From: Pseudoalteromonas prydzensis
Lineage (GTDB): Bacteria > Pseudomonadota > Gammaproteobacteria > Enterobacterales > Alteromonadaceae
Length of the DNA: 64,000 bases
Assembly: GCF_011050055.1 (NCBI RefSeq)
Contig: NZ_DRGM01000211.1
Span: 1 to 64,000 of the forward strand
Direction of reading: 5' to 3'
A program made the translations under genes and the position numbers. Positions within the stretch are counted from its first letter, which is position 1. The number at the start of each line of letters is the position of its first letter. This document shows positions 28,202 through 36,571 of the stretch, one piece after another. Under the pieces are notes generated by a model that was not told the origin of the DNA, did no database searches, and was given only the letters and a program-made list of their open reading frames with translations.

Positions 28202-29128
28202 CTAATTTAAACCAAAACACTGTTTTGCGGCAGCAACGTCAGTTGCTATTTGTGCCGTCAATTGTGTTAATGTCTCGAATTTTTTCTCATCGCGAAGTTT
28301 TTTAATTAACTCCACGTGCATAAACTGTCCATAAATATCTTGCGCAAAGTCGAACAAATGAACTTCTAATAATGCGCGTGTTCCATTAAATGTGGGTTTG
28401 TTGCCAATATTTGCAACCCCATACACTGTTTTATCGTTTAACGTCACTTGCACAGCAAACACCCCATTTACAGGGCAGACTTGCCGTTTTAATGCGATAT
28501 TCGCGGTGCGAAAGCCTAATTCTCGGCCACGCTTCCAGCCATGGATCACTCGTCCTGATATTGCATAATCATGACCGAGCATCGCTTTGGCTTGCACTAA
28601 TTGACCGTCCGCGAGTGCTTGGCGGATCAAAGTGCTACTTACTCTAGCATTTAATTGCCGAAAACTCGCGGTGCTTTTTACATCCATCTGCGCCGCTTGG
28701 CCCATCTTAGTGAGTAAATTAAAATCCCCCTGACGCCTTTTGCCAAAGCGAAAATCATCACCCACTGTTAATGCTTTAACGCCAAGCTTATTGACCAGTA
28801 TTTCTGTTACAAATTGCTCAGCTTGCATGTTGGCAAATTGTTGATTAAAACTAATGCAAATAACGCGTTCTACGCCCAATTTAGCTAACAAACGTAGCTT
28901 GTCACGTAATCGCGTTAGTCGAGCTGGCGCATTGTCTTTAGCAAAAAATTCCTGCGGCTGCGGCTCAAATAACATGACCGTGCTGGGTAAGTTATATTTT
29001 TTAGCGTCATTGAGTAACCCATTGAGTACTTCAGCATGACCTAAATGCACGCCATCAAAATTACCAATGGTCAACACACAGCCATAATGCTGCGTGCGAA
29101 TATTGTGAATACCTCTAATTAACTCCAT
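28202..29128 (-). CDS. ribF: Bifunctional riboflavin kinase / FAD synthetase
   Basis: 308 residues. The N-terminal FMN adenylyltransferase half has the nucleotidyltransferase motif TIGNFDGVHLGH and the later VSSTLIRQAL. The C-terminal riboflavin kinase half has VIHGWKRGRELGFRTANI and ANIGNKPTF. It makes FMN and then FAD. It opens the ileS operon, 119 bases downstream of murJ. Confidence 0.96.
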   Translation of the reverse strand: MELIRGIHNIRTQHYGCVLTIGNFDGVHLGHAEVLNGLLNDAKKYNLPSTVMLFEPQPQEFFAKDNAPARLTRLRDKLRLLAKLGVERVICISFNQQFANMQAEQFVTEILVNKLGVKALTVGDDFRFGKRRQGDFNLLTKMGQAAQMDVKSTASFRQLNARVSSTLIRQALADGQLVQAKAMLGHDYAISGRVIHGWKRGRELGFRTANIALKRQVCPVNGVFAVQVTLNDKTVYGVANIGNKPTFNGTRALLEVHLFDFAQDIYGQFMHVELIKKLRDEKKFETLTQLTAQIATDVAAAKQCFGLN

Positions 29129-29246
29129 GCCACCTAATGCCTTAATGCGCGTTATGTACCGAGTAAAATTTCACTTGGGTTACAGAACCATCGATTATAC
29201 CCAAACCACCTCAAGATGCGAGTTTCAGTTAGTTTTTTTAGTCCAA

Positions 29247-30818
29247 TTATGTAGTAACAACGTTTTTTATGGTATTTAGTCGCACACCGAGTAAAAACAA
29301 CGCTAAAAAGTACACAACGCCTGCCAGTGCAAGTAAACCTGAAAGTAAAAAAACTTGCTCACTAAAATGCCATTGACGCCATAAAAACTGCGTTGCGGAA
29401 TACCACACTACGGCTCCCATGAGTAAGGAGGCTGCAACACATTTGCAGGTAAACAGTAAGCTAAAACGCGAAAATTGATAAACCTGCTCTTTGCTTAATT
29501 GACGATACAGCAAATACGCATTACAGCTGGCCGACATTGAAGTGGCGAGGGCTAAGCCTAAATAACCAATAAACGGCGCCAGCATAATGTTAAACACCAT
29601 ATTAAGTACCAAGGTAATAATACCAATACGCACCGGTGTTTTGGTATCTTGGCGAGCATAAAAGCCTGGCGCTAATACTTTGATCAGCATAAAGCTGACT
29701 AATCCTACCGAATAGGCCATAACTCCCATACTTACAGCCTGAACATGGTCAATCTCGTCATCTTTAAATGCGCCGTGATCAAATAACACCGAGATAATTA
29801 ACGGGCTTATGATCATTAAACCAACCATCGCTGGTAAACCTAAAAAGATCACAAAACGCACCCCCCAATCTAAGGTGTGCTGAAAATCGCTGCTTTTTTT
29901 GCTGCTGTGCAATTTTGATAATGCTGGCAAAATCACCGTAGCAATACCGATACCAAATAAACCTAAAGGGAACTCGATTAACCGATCAGAGTAATATAAC
30001 CAAGCAATTGACCCTGTCATCAACAATGACGCGATCATGGTATCTAGAAGTAGATTAATTTGACTAATCGATACCCCAAACAACGCTGGTAACATTAACT
30101 TACGGACTTTTTTTACATTTTCGTCCTGCCAAGCCCAGCGCGGACGGCTAAGCATTTTTGCGCGATATAAAAACGGTAATTGAAACAATAACTGCACCAC
30201 ACCACCAACAAATACACCAATGGCAAGTGAATATGCGCCAACCGAGAATTTATCATGTAAGAATATGGCACAGCCAATAATCGAAACATTCAATAACACC
30301 GGCGTAAAAGCAGCAACAGCAAAACGGTTATAAACATTCATCACCGCACCACTGAGCGCGACCAGACTGACAAAGAATAAATAAGGGAAAGTGAGCTTAA
30401 GTAAGCTGCTGGCTAATACAAACTTTTCACCGTCTGGCCCCCCTTGCCACCACTCAATAAACCAGCCGGTACCAAACAACGCAGCAATAACGGGCGATGC
30501 AATAACACCAATGAGCGTTACAACAAGTAAGATAGTCCCTAATGTACCGGCTGCCTGAGCAACAAACAGCCTAACTTTGTCGTCGCCTTGCTGCTGTTTA
30601 ATTTCAGACAACACCGGCACAAATGCCTGCGCAAACGCACCTTCGGCAAATAAGCGACGTAAAAAATTGGGAATTCGGTTAGCGAATAAAAAAACATCGG
30701 CAGCAGCACCTGCGCCGAGTAAATTCGCAACAACGGCATCTCGCACTAAGCCTAAAATACGCGATATCATTGTCATACAACTTACAATCATACCGGAACG
30801 AAATAATCCTTTAGCCAC
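29247..30818 (-). CDS. murJ: Lipid II flippase MurJ (MviN)
   Basis: 523 residues with about 14 membrane helices of the MOP superfamily. Conserved parts are the N-terminal RILGLVRDAVVANLLGAGAAADVFLFANRIPNFLRRLFAEGAFAQAFVPV and the later NLLLDTMIASLL. It moves lipid II across the inner membrane for peptidoglycan synthesis. It is divergent from rpsT, as in many gammaproteobacteria. Confidence 0.96.
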   Translation of the reverse strand: MAKGLFRSGMIVSCMTMISRILGLVRDAVVANLLGAGAAADVFLFANRIPNFLRRLFAEGAFAQAFVPVLSEIKQQQGDDKVRLFVAQAAGTLGTILLVVTLIGVIASPVIAALFGTGWFIEWWQGGPDGEKFVLASSLLKLTFPYLFFVSLVALSGAVMNVYNRFAVAAFTPVLLNVSIIGCAIFLHDKFSVGAYSLAIGVFVGGVVQLLFQLPFLYRAKMLSRPRWAWQDENVKKVRKLMLPALFGVSISQINLLLDTMIASLLMTGSIAWLYYSDRLIEFPLGLFGIGIATVILPALSKLHSSKKSSDFQHTLDWGVRFVIFLGLPAMVGLMIISPLIISVLFDHGAFKDDEIDHVQAVSMGVMAYSVGLVSFMLIKVLAPGFYARQDTKTPVRIGIITLVLNMVFNIMLAPFIGYLGLALATSMSASCNAYLLYRQLSKEQVYQFSRFSLLFTCKCVAASLLMGAVVWYSATQFLWRQWHFSEQVFLLSGLLALAGVVYFLALFLLGVRLNTIKNVVTT

Positions 30819-31071
30819 TTTAAACCTGCTTTAAAACCAACAATAAAGCCGATTATGCCACAGTCTTTTTTATAAATCGCTCTAAAGCACTAGGCTGAAC
30901 TCACCGCCTTTGTTACAATAGCGTTATTAACTGCTAGAGCGGCAAATTGATGTTCGTTACATAGGAGCAGTTTTTCTTGGTATGTCAAATTTTTATTGAC
31001 ATTCATGATTAAAAAAGGCATATTCCACGGCCTTTAAATTAAGCTTATTTTAAGATTGTTAGGAGCAAACC
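30819..31071. promoter_or_regulatory. Divergent region murJ / rpsT
   Basis: 253 bases without a gene. It contains the strong rpsT promoter candidate listed separately and presumably the murJ promoter, which I cannot place. No structured RNA is recognised. Confidence 0.5.
30996..31024 (+). promoter_or_regulatory. Sigma-70 promoter of rpsT
   Basis: A perfect -35 TTGACA at 30996-31001, 17 bases, then CATATT at 31019-31024. TGTCAA about 7 bases before the -35 makes an inverted repeat with it. The start codon is 47 bases after the -10, giving a short leader. Confidence 0.75.
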
Positions 31072-31332
31072 TTGGCTAACATCAAGTCTGCAAAAAAACG
31101 CGCTATCACTAGCGAAAAAAACCGTCAGCATAACGCAAGCCGTCGTTCAATGATGCGTACATACTTCAAAAAAGTAGTTGTTGCTATTGAAGCGGGCGAC
31201 AAGGAAGCTGCACAGCAAGCTTTCGCAGTTGCTACACCTATTTTAGACCGTTATGCAACTAAAGGTCTAATTCACAAAAACAAAGCAGCTCGTCATAAGA
31301 GCCGTTTAGCAGCTAAGATCAAAGCGCTATAA
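31072..31332 (+). CDS. rpsT: 30S ribosomal protein S20
   Basis: 86 residues, basic, starting [19 protein letters not shown]. It binds 16S rRNA helix 44 and the 5' domain. The start codon is TTG, with AGGAG 6 bases upstream. E. coli rpsT also uses UUG, where the weak start takes part in autogenous translational control by S20; the same may hold here. It is monocistronic with its own promoter and terminator. Confidence 0.97.
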   Translation: MANIKSAKKRAITSEKNRQHNASRRSMMRTYFKKVVVAIEAGDKEAAQQAFAVATPILDRYATKGLIHKNKAARHKSRLAAKIKAL

Positions 31333-31351
31333 TTTGTTTTTGCTAGAATAT

Positions 31352-31379
31352 AAAAAACCGGCCTAGGCCGGTTTTTTTA
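31352..31379. terminator. Terminator of rpsT, bidirectional
   Basis: A6-CCGGCC-TA-GGCCGG-T7, starting 19 bases after the rpsT stop. The symmetric A and T runs also suit the convergent response regulator gene. Confidence 0.92.
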
Positions 31380-31397
31380 TATCTGTTATTAAACCCA

Positions 31398-31781
31398 TTA
31401 CACCACTTCTAAATCTGGGTAAAACTTTTTCAACATGGCTGCAATCTTCTTCGGTGTAAACGGCTTAACAACAAACCCTTTGGCGCCTTTGTCAATCGCA
31501 TCTTTAACGTTCTCAACGGTTGAATGAGCCGAAACCATCACCACGTTGGTTTCAGGGTTTATCTCATTGATCTGGGCAATAATCTCTTTACCGTCGCCGT
31601 CAGGCAATTCTATATCTAAAAAAATGATATTATAATCGGCCGCCTGACATGCACTTATGCATTGTGCAGCTGTTGATGCTTCTTTAACATTTTCAATGCC
31701 TAAGTGCATGAGTGTTTGATTAAGAAAGCTACGCACTGTGCCCACATCATCCACTATTAAAATTGAAAGCTGCGTATTCAT
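31398..31781 (-). CDS. Single-domain CheY-like response regulator
   Basis: 127 residues, one receiver domain only. Acidic pocket D11/D12, phospho-acceptor Asp56 (IIFLDIELPDGDG), Ser in VMVSAHS at the Thr position, and Lys in VVKPF. There is no output domain, so it must act by protein contact, for example with a flagellar switch or a kinase network. No histidine kinase gene is adjacent, and it lies alone between rpsT and a plus-strand unknown gene. The partner cannot be named from sequence. Confidence 0.85.
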   Translation of the reverse strand: MNTQLSILIVDDVGTVRSFLNQTLMHLGIENVKEASTAAQCISACQAADYNIIFLDIELPDGDGKEIIAQINEINPETNVVMVSAHSTVENVKDAIDKGAKGFVVKPFTPKKIAAMLKKFYPDLEVV

Positions 31782-31890
31782 GGTTGATCCCCGTAGGTTA
31801 TGAACTAGGTTTAAGTTATTATGCTTAATAACTTTTCTAATTTAATAATCTCATTATAGAGAGCTCTGCTTAAAAGGCCAGATTTGCTTT

Positions 31891-32334
31891 ATGTCAAACA
31901 ATATAAAAAAACAATCCTTGTTAGGAAAAACCCCACAACGAAAAAAACCAACGGCATCAACTAACAAGCGCCAAGCCCCCACTCAAACACGCGCTGTAAA
32001 AGAGTCAAGCGTTAGTCCTGAATTACCCGTAACCAAAAAAAGTCGCACAGGTCTTATCGCTGCAGTTATCCTTGTCTGCGCTATTTTAATTATCCCCAAA
32101 CCACAGTTATTAACCTATGAAAAACTAGGGCTAGTCACGCAAAGTGTGTATTGGCCAGGATTATTTGGCTACGGTGCAATGTTATTTGATTCAAATTTAC
32201 AGCCAAATGCCGATTTAGCACGTAATAGCCTTTATTTATGCCAAAACAATAAGCAACCTGAGACCTGTCAAAAATATCGAATAACCGAACAAGCAGGCTT
32301 TTTTTCTGCTTTAAAAAAATTAATTTTGGATTAA
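31891..32334 (+). CDS. Unknown protein with one membrane helix
   Basis: 147 residues, not recognised. Residues 1-50 are basic and rich in Lys, Gln, Thr and Pro (a likely disordered cytoplasmic tail). Residues ~53-70 (TGLIAAVILVCAILIIP) form one membrane helix. The C-terminal ~75 residues should be periplasmic and contain two Cys (YLCQNNKQPETCQKY), which could form a disulfide. The layout fits a small bitopic inner-membrane protein. The ribosome binding site is weak (AAAGG about 16 bases upstream). An 87-residue membrane protein gene follows on the same strand. Confidence 0.6.
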   Translation: MSNNIKKQSLLGKTPQRKKPTASTNKRQAPTQTRAVKESSVSPELPVTKKSRTGLIAAVILVCAILIIPKPQLLTYEKLGLVTQSVYWPGLFGYGAMLFDSNLQPNADLARNSLYLCQNNKQPETCQKYRITEQAGFFSALKKLILD

Positions 32335-32415
32335 AAAAACTAATCTGAAAATATAAAATTACTTGGTTGAAAGGTGCGCAAATTATCACCATAATGGCGC
32401 TCCTTTTTTCAACAC

Positions 32416-32679
32416 ATGAACAATGATACAACCATGCTAAACGAGCTAGATTGGCTTTTAAATTTTATACTGTTAGCCCTAGGATTAGGGGCGTTTTTTA
32501 TCAATCAATTAACGATATTGCGTGTAGCGGCGATCAGCGCCTGCGTGCTACTGTTTTTATCATTTAGCTTGGATTTAATGTCATCGAGTGTTATTTCAAA
32601 CATGAGTTTAGTGTTGATCAACACGTTTTACCTGTTCAAAGTTTATACCTTTGGGCAGTTGAATGTGCCGCAGAATTAA
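32416..32679 (+). CDS. Unknown small membrane protein
   Basis: 87 residues, not recognised. Almost the whole chain is hydrophobic: helices at ~13-30 (LNFILLALGLGAFFINQL), ~33-52 and ~58-78. No charged catalytic motif is seen. The start could also be the in-frame ATG 18 bases downstream; neither has a clear Shine-Dalgarno. It lies 81 bases downstream of the preceding unknown gene and ends before a strong terminator, so the two may form one transcription unit. No function is proposed. Confidence 0.55.
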   Translation: MNNDTTMLNELDWLLNFILLALGLGAFFINQLTILRVAAISACVLLFLSFSLDLMSSSVISNMSLVLINTFYLFKVYTFGQLNVPQN

Positions 32680-32702
32680 TATCTCTCCCTAGATAATTTT
32701 AT

Positions 32703-32739
32703 ATACCCTACCGCGCTTTACTCGGTGGGGTATTTTTTT
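32703..32739 (+). terminator. Intrinsic terminator after the small membrane protein gene
   Basis: ATACCCTACCG paired with CGGTGGGGTAT (11 bp, one T-G pair) and seven T immediately behind. It closes the transcription unit of the two small unknown genes and separates it from smrA. Confidence 0.88.
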
Positions 32740-32825
32740 GCGCGAATATAACTTGGGCAGCAAAATGAACTAAGTTAAAATCATTGTCGTATTATGCTAC
32801 TTTGGATTTTACTGTGAGCTCTACT

Positions 32826-33404
32826 ATGCCTTTATCTGACTTTGATTTATTTTTAACGTCTATGGAAGACGTAGTCCGCCTCGATCACGATACCATCAAA
32901 CCAACCCCTCGTGCCGCGCAGCTCTCGTTAGCACAACAAGAAAAACGCAAATCTGCAGAGCTAGATTTAAACAATGATGAAAACTATCTACGCAGTGAGT
33001 TGGTCGAGCTACTCGCGCCAGATGCAGTGTTAAGCTATAAAAATGCGGGAGTTCAAGCAGCTGTATTCAAAAACTTACGGTTAGCTAAATATCAACTTGA
33101 TGCTACGCTGGACTTACATGGTCGTGCTCTCAAAACTGCACGCCACGCACTTTTTGAATTTATAAGCGATTGCCAAACACGTAATATCCGCGTGGTGCTG
33201 ATCCGCCATGGTATAGGCTTTAAGAATAAAAAGACCCCAGGAATTTTAAAAAGTTATACCAACAAATGGCTACAGGAAATTGATTGCGTGTTAGCTTTTC
33301 ATAGTGCATTGAGGCACCATGGAGGAAGTGGCGCAACGTATGTATTGATAAAGAAAAGTGATGAGAAAAAGAGTGAAAACCGGGAACGTCACAGTAAACG
33401 CTGA
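32826..33404 (+). CDS. smrA: Smr-domain endonuclease SmrA (YdaL-like)
   Basis: 192 residues from ATG 32826. This start aligns without gap with the E. coli SmrA N-terminus (LFLxxMEDV at the same distance from Met); the frame is open further upstream. The C-terminal Smr domain has LDLHGRALKTARHALFEFI and HGGSGATYVLIKK, with RHGIGFKNKKTPGILKSYTNKWL in between; these are the LDxH and HGxG-like signatures of MutS2-type Smr domains. A nicking endonuclease activity is reported for E. coli Smr proteins. The C-terminal tail (SDEKKSENRERHSKR) is a short charged extension. Confidence 0.85.
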   Translation: MPLSDFDLFLTSMEDVVRLDHDTIKPTPRAAQLSLAQQEKRKSAELDLNNDENYLRSELVELLAPDAVLSYKNAGVQAAVFKNLRLAKYQLDATLDLHGRALKTARHALFEFISDCQTRNIRVVLIRHGIGFKNKKTPGILKSYTNKWLQEIDCVLAFHSALRHHGGSGATYVLIKKSDEKKSENRERHSKR

Positions 33405-33438
33405 CCCGGTGTAAATAATGAGCGCTGCGTAAAGCTTA

Positions 33439-33570
33439 TTATTGTGTTTGCTCTTGTATAACCTCGGCTTGCTCATTCGCACCAGCTTGGTTAAACCATG
33501 CGGACACGCCCATTAAAATAATAGAGATCACAATAATACTGAGTTTTACACCACCCTGTTGCTGTTTCAT
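33439..33570 (-). CDS. 43-residue single-helix membrane peptide, unknown
   Basis: Short open frame, 43 residues: a basic N-terminus MKQQQGGVK, a hydrophobic helix LSIIVISIILMGVSAWF, and a Gln/Glu-rich tail. It is not recognised as a known family. Support for a real gene: AAGG 7 bases before the ATG, and a promoter with -10 TATAAT at 33593-33598 and TTGGTT 18 bases further, both on the minus strand. The helix with positive-inside topology suggests an inner-membrane peptide with its tail outside. It lies between smrA and the dehydrogenase gene. Confidence 0.55.
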   Translation of the reverse strand: MKQQQGGVKLSIIVISIILMGVSAWFNQAGANEQAEVIQEQTQ

Positions 33571-33592
33571 AATAAACCTTATTGTTATTTTT

Positions 33593-33622
33593 ATTATATA
33601 GATACCTACCTAGACTAACCAA
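33593..33622 (-). promoter_or_regulatory. Promoter of the 43-residue peptide gene
   Basis: TTGGTT at 33617-33622, 18-base spacer, perfect TATAAT at 33593-33598 (minus strand). The ATG is 22 bases after the -10, so the leader would be short but includes AAGG. Confidence 0.55.
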
Positions 33623-33667
33623 AATAACATATGTTAACAACATGTAGAATGCAATTATTCTCTAATA

Positions 33668-34588
33668 TTAATAACCTTTTGTTCTATTGATCTTATTCTT
33701 TAGATCATCGCCCGCCTGCAAACGCTGTACATTATCAGCTATTTGCTGGGTGACACTGTTAATATCAGATAGCGCTGCGCAATGCGGTGTGATAGTAATT
33801 GCTGGGTGGTGCCAAAATGGGTGATCGACAGCTAAAGGCTCATGATCGAATACATCCAATGTTGCTGCGCGAATAACCTGCTTATCTAATGCCCAAAGTA
33901 AATCCTCAGCAACAACATGTTGCCCACGCGCTACATTAATAAGTACAGCGTGCGGTGGTAATTGTGCTAATAAGTCACGATTAATAAACCCTTTCGTTTG
34001 TGCCGTTAGTGGTAATAAACACACCAGATAATCAGCTTCTGCTAACAAATTCGGTAACTCACTTGCTTGATGAATACAATTTACCTCAGGTATATTTTTA
34101 GGGCTTTGCGAAACTGCACTGACGCTAAAATTATTAGCCAGTAAACGTTTAGCACAACTTTGCCCTAACTCACCAAAGCCTAAGATCACCACATGATTAT
34201 GGCTATAAGCGCGTTTGGGCTGCCATTGTCGCTGTTGTTGCTTAATCACATAGTCTTTAAGCCTGAGTTTATGCGCTAAAATATGGGTAAGCACATATTC
34301 AGCCATATCTTCGGCTAAATTTTCATCCACTATGCGTGTCACAACGACATTATCGGGGAGTAAATTTAAATCAATGCTATCAACACCAGCGCCAAATGAA
34401 GAAACTGCTTTTAAATTTGGTAGTTGTGCCCACATATCTGCAGGTGCCAGCCAAGCAAGCACAAATTCAACATCCTCTAAGTTATCACAATCAGGCCACT
34501 GGGAAATTTTTACATCTGGTAATTTAGCAGCTAACGCAGTAATAATTTTACTGCAATCACGTCCACTAATCGCAACGAGTACGCTCAT
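33668..34588 (-). CDS. D-2-hydroxyacid dehydrogenase (glyoxylate/hydroxypyruvate reductase-like)
   Basis: 306 residues. Rossmann motif GFGELG in VVILGFGELGQSCAKRLL, the catalytic Arg in INVARGQHVV, Glu in DVFDHEPL and His in ITPHCA. This is the GhrA-like subset of the D-isomer-specific 2-hydroxyacid dehydrogenases that reduce glyoxylate or hydroxypyruvate with NAD(P)H. The substrate cannot be fixed from sequence; PhoE-like short chains and a few other reductases look alike. The gene stands alone, divergent from the OlsF-like gene. Confidence 0.85.
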   Translation of the reverse strand: MSVLVAISGRDCSKIITALAAKLPDVKISQWPDCDNLEDVEFVLAWLAPADMWAQLPNLKAVSSFGAGVDSIDLNLLPDNVVVTRIVDENLAEDMAEYVLTHILAHKLRLKDYVIKQQQRQWQPKRAYSHNHVVILGFGELGQSCAKRLLANNFSVSAVSQSPKNIPEVNCIHQASELPNLLAEADYLVCLLPLTAQTKGFINRDLLAQLPPHAVLINVARGQHVVAEDLLWALDKQVIRAATLDVFDHEPLAVDHPFWHHPAITITPHCAALSDINSVTQQIADNVQRLQAGDDLKNKINRTKGY

Positions 34589-34675
34589 GTTATGCCTCTA
34601 GAGTTATTGATTTGCAAAGAGTATAACCTTTGTTAAAACATTTAATCTAATCGAATTACTGCTCGGCTCTTTAAA

Positions 34676-34704
34676 AAGTCACACAACTGCAACCTAACTG
34701 TCAT
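34676..34704 (+). promoter_or_regulatory. Candidate Pho box upstream of the OlsF-like gene
   Basis: Three units with an 11-base period: AAGTCAC-ACAA, CTGCAAC-CTAA, CTGTCAT. The PhoB box is a direct repeat of CTGTCAT separated by four A/T-rich bases. The last unit is a perfect half-site, the others match 5 and 4 of 7. Spacing fits better than sequence, so this is a candidate only. It lies 54 bases before the start codon. Confidence 0.35.
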
Positions 34705-34757
34705 GGCAAGCTTTTACTCTGGCGATATATTGATCACCATATGCAAACGAGGTAATT

Positions 34758-36470
34758 ATGATCAGTGTTGATAAAGTAATCGCAGCAAATCTACCACAAT
34801 TAGAAAACTCACCTAAAGTAAAAAGTTTAGTTAAAAAAGGCTTAGGTTATTTGCTTCACGAACAAGAATTTGTTGCATTTGGTGATGCCTATCCGCACTT
34901 ACAAGGCATTGAGTTTGTTGAGCAAGTGTTAGATGAATTAGATTTTGATACTCGTTACAAGCCAAAGCAGATTGAGAATATTCCTAGCGAAGGTAAGTTA
35001 GTTATTGTTGCTAACCACCCTATTGGCTCTTTAGATGCACTGGCATTAATTAAAGTATTATCAAGTGTCCGTAAGGATTTAAAGGTCGTTGCCAATCGCA
35101 TGTTAATGTCGGTTACGCCAATGCACTCATTATTACTGCCGGTCGATAATTTATCGGGTGCCAGTAAAAAGCAAGAACTCAATAATATCCATCAGCATCT
35201 CAAAGAAGCTGGGGCCATTCTCATTTTCCCAGCCGGTGAAGTGTCGCGTTTAAGCCCTACCGGAATTAAAGATTGTAAGTGGAATAGCGGCTTTTTACGG
35301 ATCGCAAAAAAAGCCAATGCGCCGATTTTACCGATTTTTATTAAAGCCAAAAATAGCCCACTTTTTTATGGCACCTCGATGATTTACAAGCCGTTAGCGA
35401 GTTTATTACTGGTTAAAGAAATGTTTAAACAACGACAAAAGTCATTAGAGTTTGAAATTGGCGCATCCATACCTCCAGAATCTTATTTAATTGAAAACCT
35501 CAAAGACAAAGAAGTAGTAAATCTGATCCGTAAGCAGCTTTATGCACTTACCTCAAAGAAAACCTTACCGCTTAAAACGCAAGCGCCCATCGCCTCCTCG
35601 GAATGCCGGAAGGAGCTAAAAAAAGCCATCGAACAGTGTGAGCTATTAGGTACCACGCAAGACGGCATGCAAATATACCTGTATCAATATCAAGGCAGCT
35701 CACCGATTTTCAGAGAGCTTGGCCGATTGCGAGAGATTTCATTTCGTACCGTTGGTGAAGGCAGTGGTAAGCGTCGTGATATTGATAAGTACGATATGGA
35801 TTATCAGCACTTGGTTTTATGGGATGGCTCACAACTTGAGCTGGTTGGCGCGTACAGACTAGCCTGCGCGCAAGCTATTATTGATAAACACGGCCGCAAA
35901 GGTTTATATACTGACAGCTTATTTTCCTACAGTGATGAAATGACCCCCTATTTCAACGCGGGTATCGAGCTTGGTCGCAGCTTTGTGCAACCTAAATATT
36001 GGGGGCGTAAAAGCCTTGATTATTTATGGTATGGCATCGGCGCATTTATTCAAAACTACCCACAATATCGCTATTTATACGGTGCGGTGAGTGTTTCAAA
36101 CGCCCTACCAGAACAAGCAAAAGCATTGCTGGTACATTACTATCAACATTATTACGCTGCTGAGCAAAAGCTCGCTACGCCTAACAATGAGTTTAGGCTC
36201 ACTGAACAGCAGTTCAAACAATGCCAAAACCTATTTTGTGGTGATGATGTTAAAGAAGACTTTGTTGAGCTCAAACATGTGCTCGCAAACATGGGTGCCC
36301 AAGTACCCACTTTATTTAAACAATACACCGAACTATGTGAGCCTGGCGGCGTACAGTTTTTAAGTTTTAGTGTTGATCCTGATTTCAATAATTGTATTGA
36401 TGGCTTAGTGCTTGTTGATCTTGAAAAAGTAAAAGAAGGCAAAGCAAAAAGATATTTAGGAAAAGAGTGA
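34758..36470 (+). CDS. olsF: Fused lysophospholipid acyltransferase / OlsB-like N-acyltransferase (OlsF-like)
   Basis: 570 residues, two domains. The N-terminal half is a PlsC-type acyltransferase with NHPIGSLD (HX4D-like, about residue 86) and IFPAGEVSR as the second acyl-acceptor motif. The C-terminal half (from ~310) is a GNAT-like acyl transferase of the OlsB/hemolysin-related group (FRTVGEGSGKRRDIDKYDMDYQHLVLWD, then GIELGRSFVQPKYWGRKSLDYLW). This fusion matches OlsF, the bifunctional ornithine lipid synthase described in Serratia proteamaculans and Vibrio cholerae: one domain N-acylates ornithine with a 3-hydroxy acyl group and the other O-acylates the product. GAGG 6 bases before the ATG. 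A Pho-box-like repeat lies upstream. Confidence 0.75.
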   Translation: MISVDKVIAANLPQLENSPKVKSLVKKGLGYLLHEQEFVAFGDAYPHLQGIEFVEQVLDELDFDTRYKPKQIENIPSEGKLVIVANHPIGSLDALALIKVLSSVRKDLKVVANRMLMSVTPMHSLLLPVDNLSGASKKQELNNIHQHLKEAGAILIFPAGEVSRLSPTGIKDCKWNSGFLRIAKKANAPILPIFIKAKNSPLFYGTSMIYKPLASLLLVKEMFKQRQKSLEFEIGASIPPESYLIENLKDKEVVNLIRKQLYALTSKKTLPLKTQAPIASSECRKELKKAIEQCELLGTTQDGMQIYLYQYQGSSPIFRELGRLREISFRTVGEGSGKRRDIDKYDMDYQHLVLWDGSQLELVGAYRLACAQAIIDKHGRKGLYTDSLFSYSDEMTPYFNAGIELGRSFVQPKYWGRKSLDYLWYGIGAFIQNYPQYRYLYGAVSVSNALPEQAKALLVHYYQHYYAAEQKLATPNNEFRLTEQQFKQCQNLFCGDDVKEDFVELKHVLANMGAQVPTLFKQYTELCEPGGVQFLSFSVDPDFNNCIDGLVLVDLEKVKEGKAKRYLGKE

Positions 36471-36571
36471 GCTTAACCCCAACACAGTTAACCTGAGCGC
36501 GGGCACGTCACTACTATCTGTATTTTCGGCTTAAATACTTTTTCAAGTAGCCAAGGTTCAAGTTAACTAAG

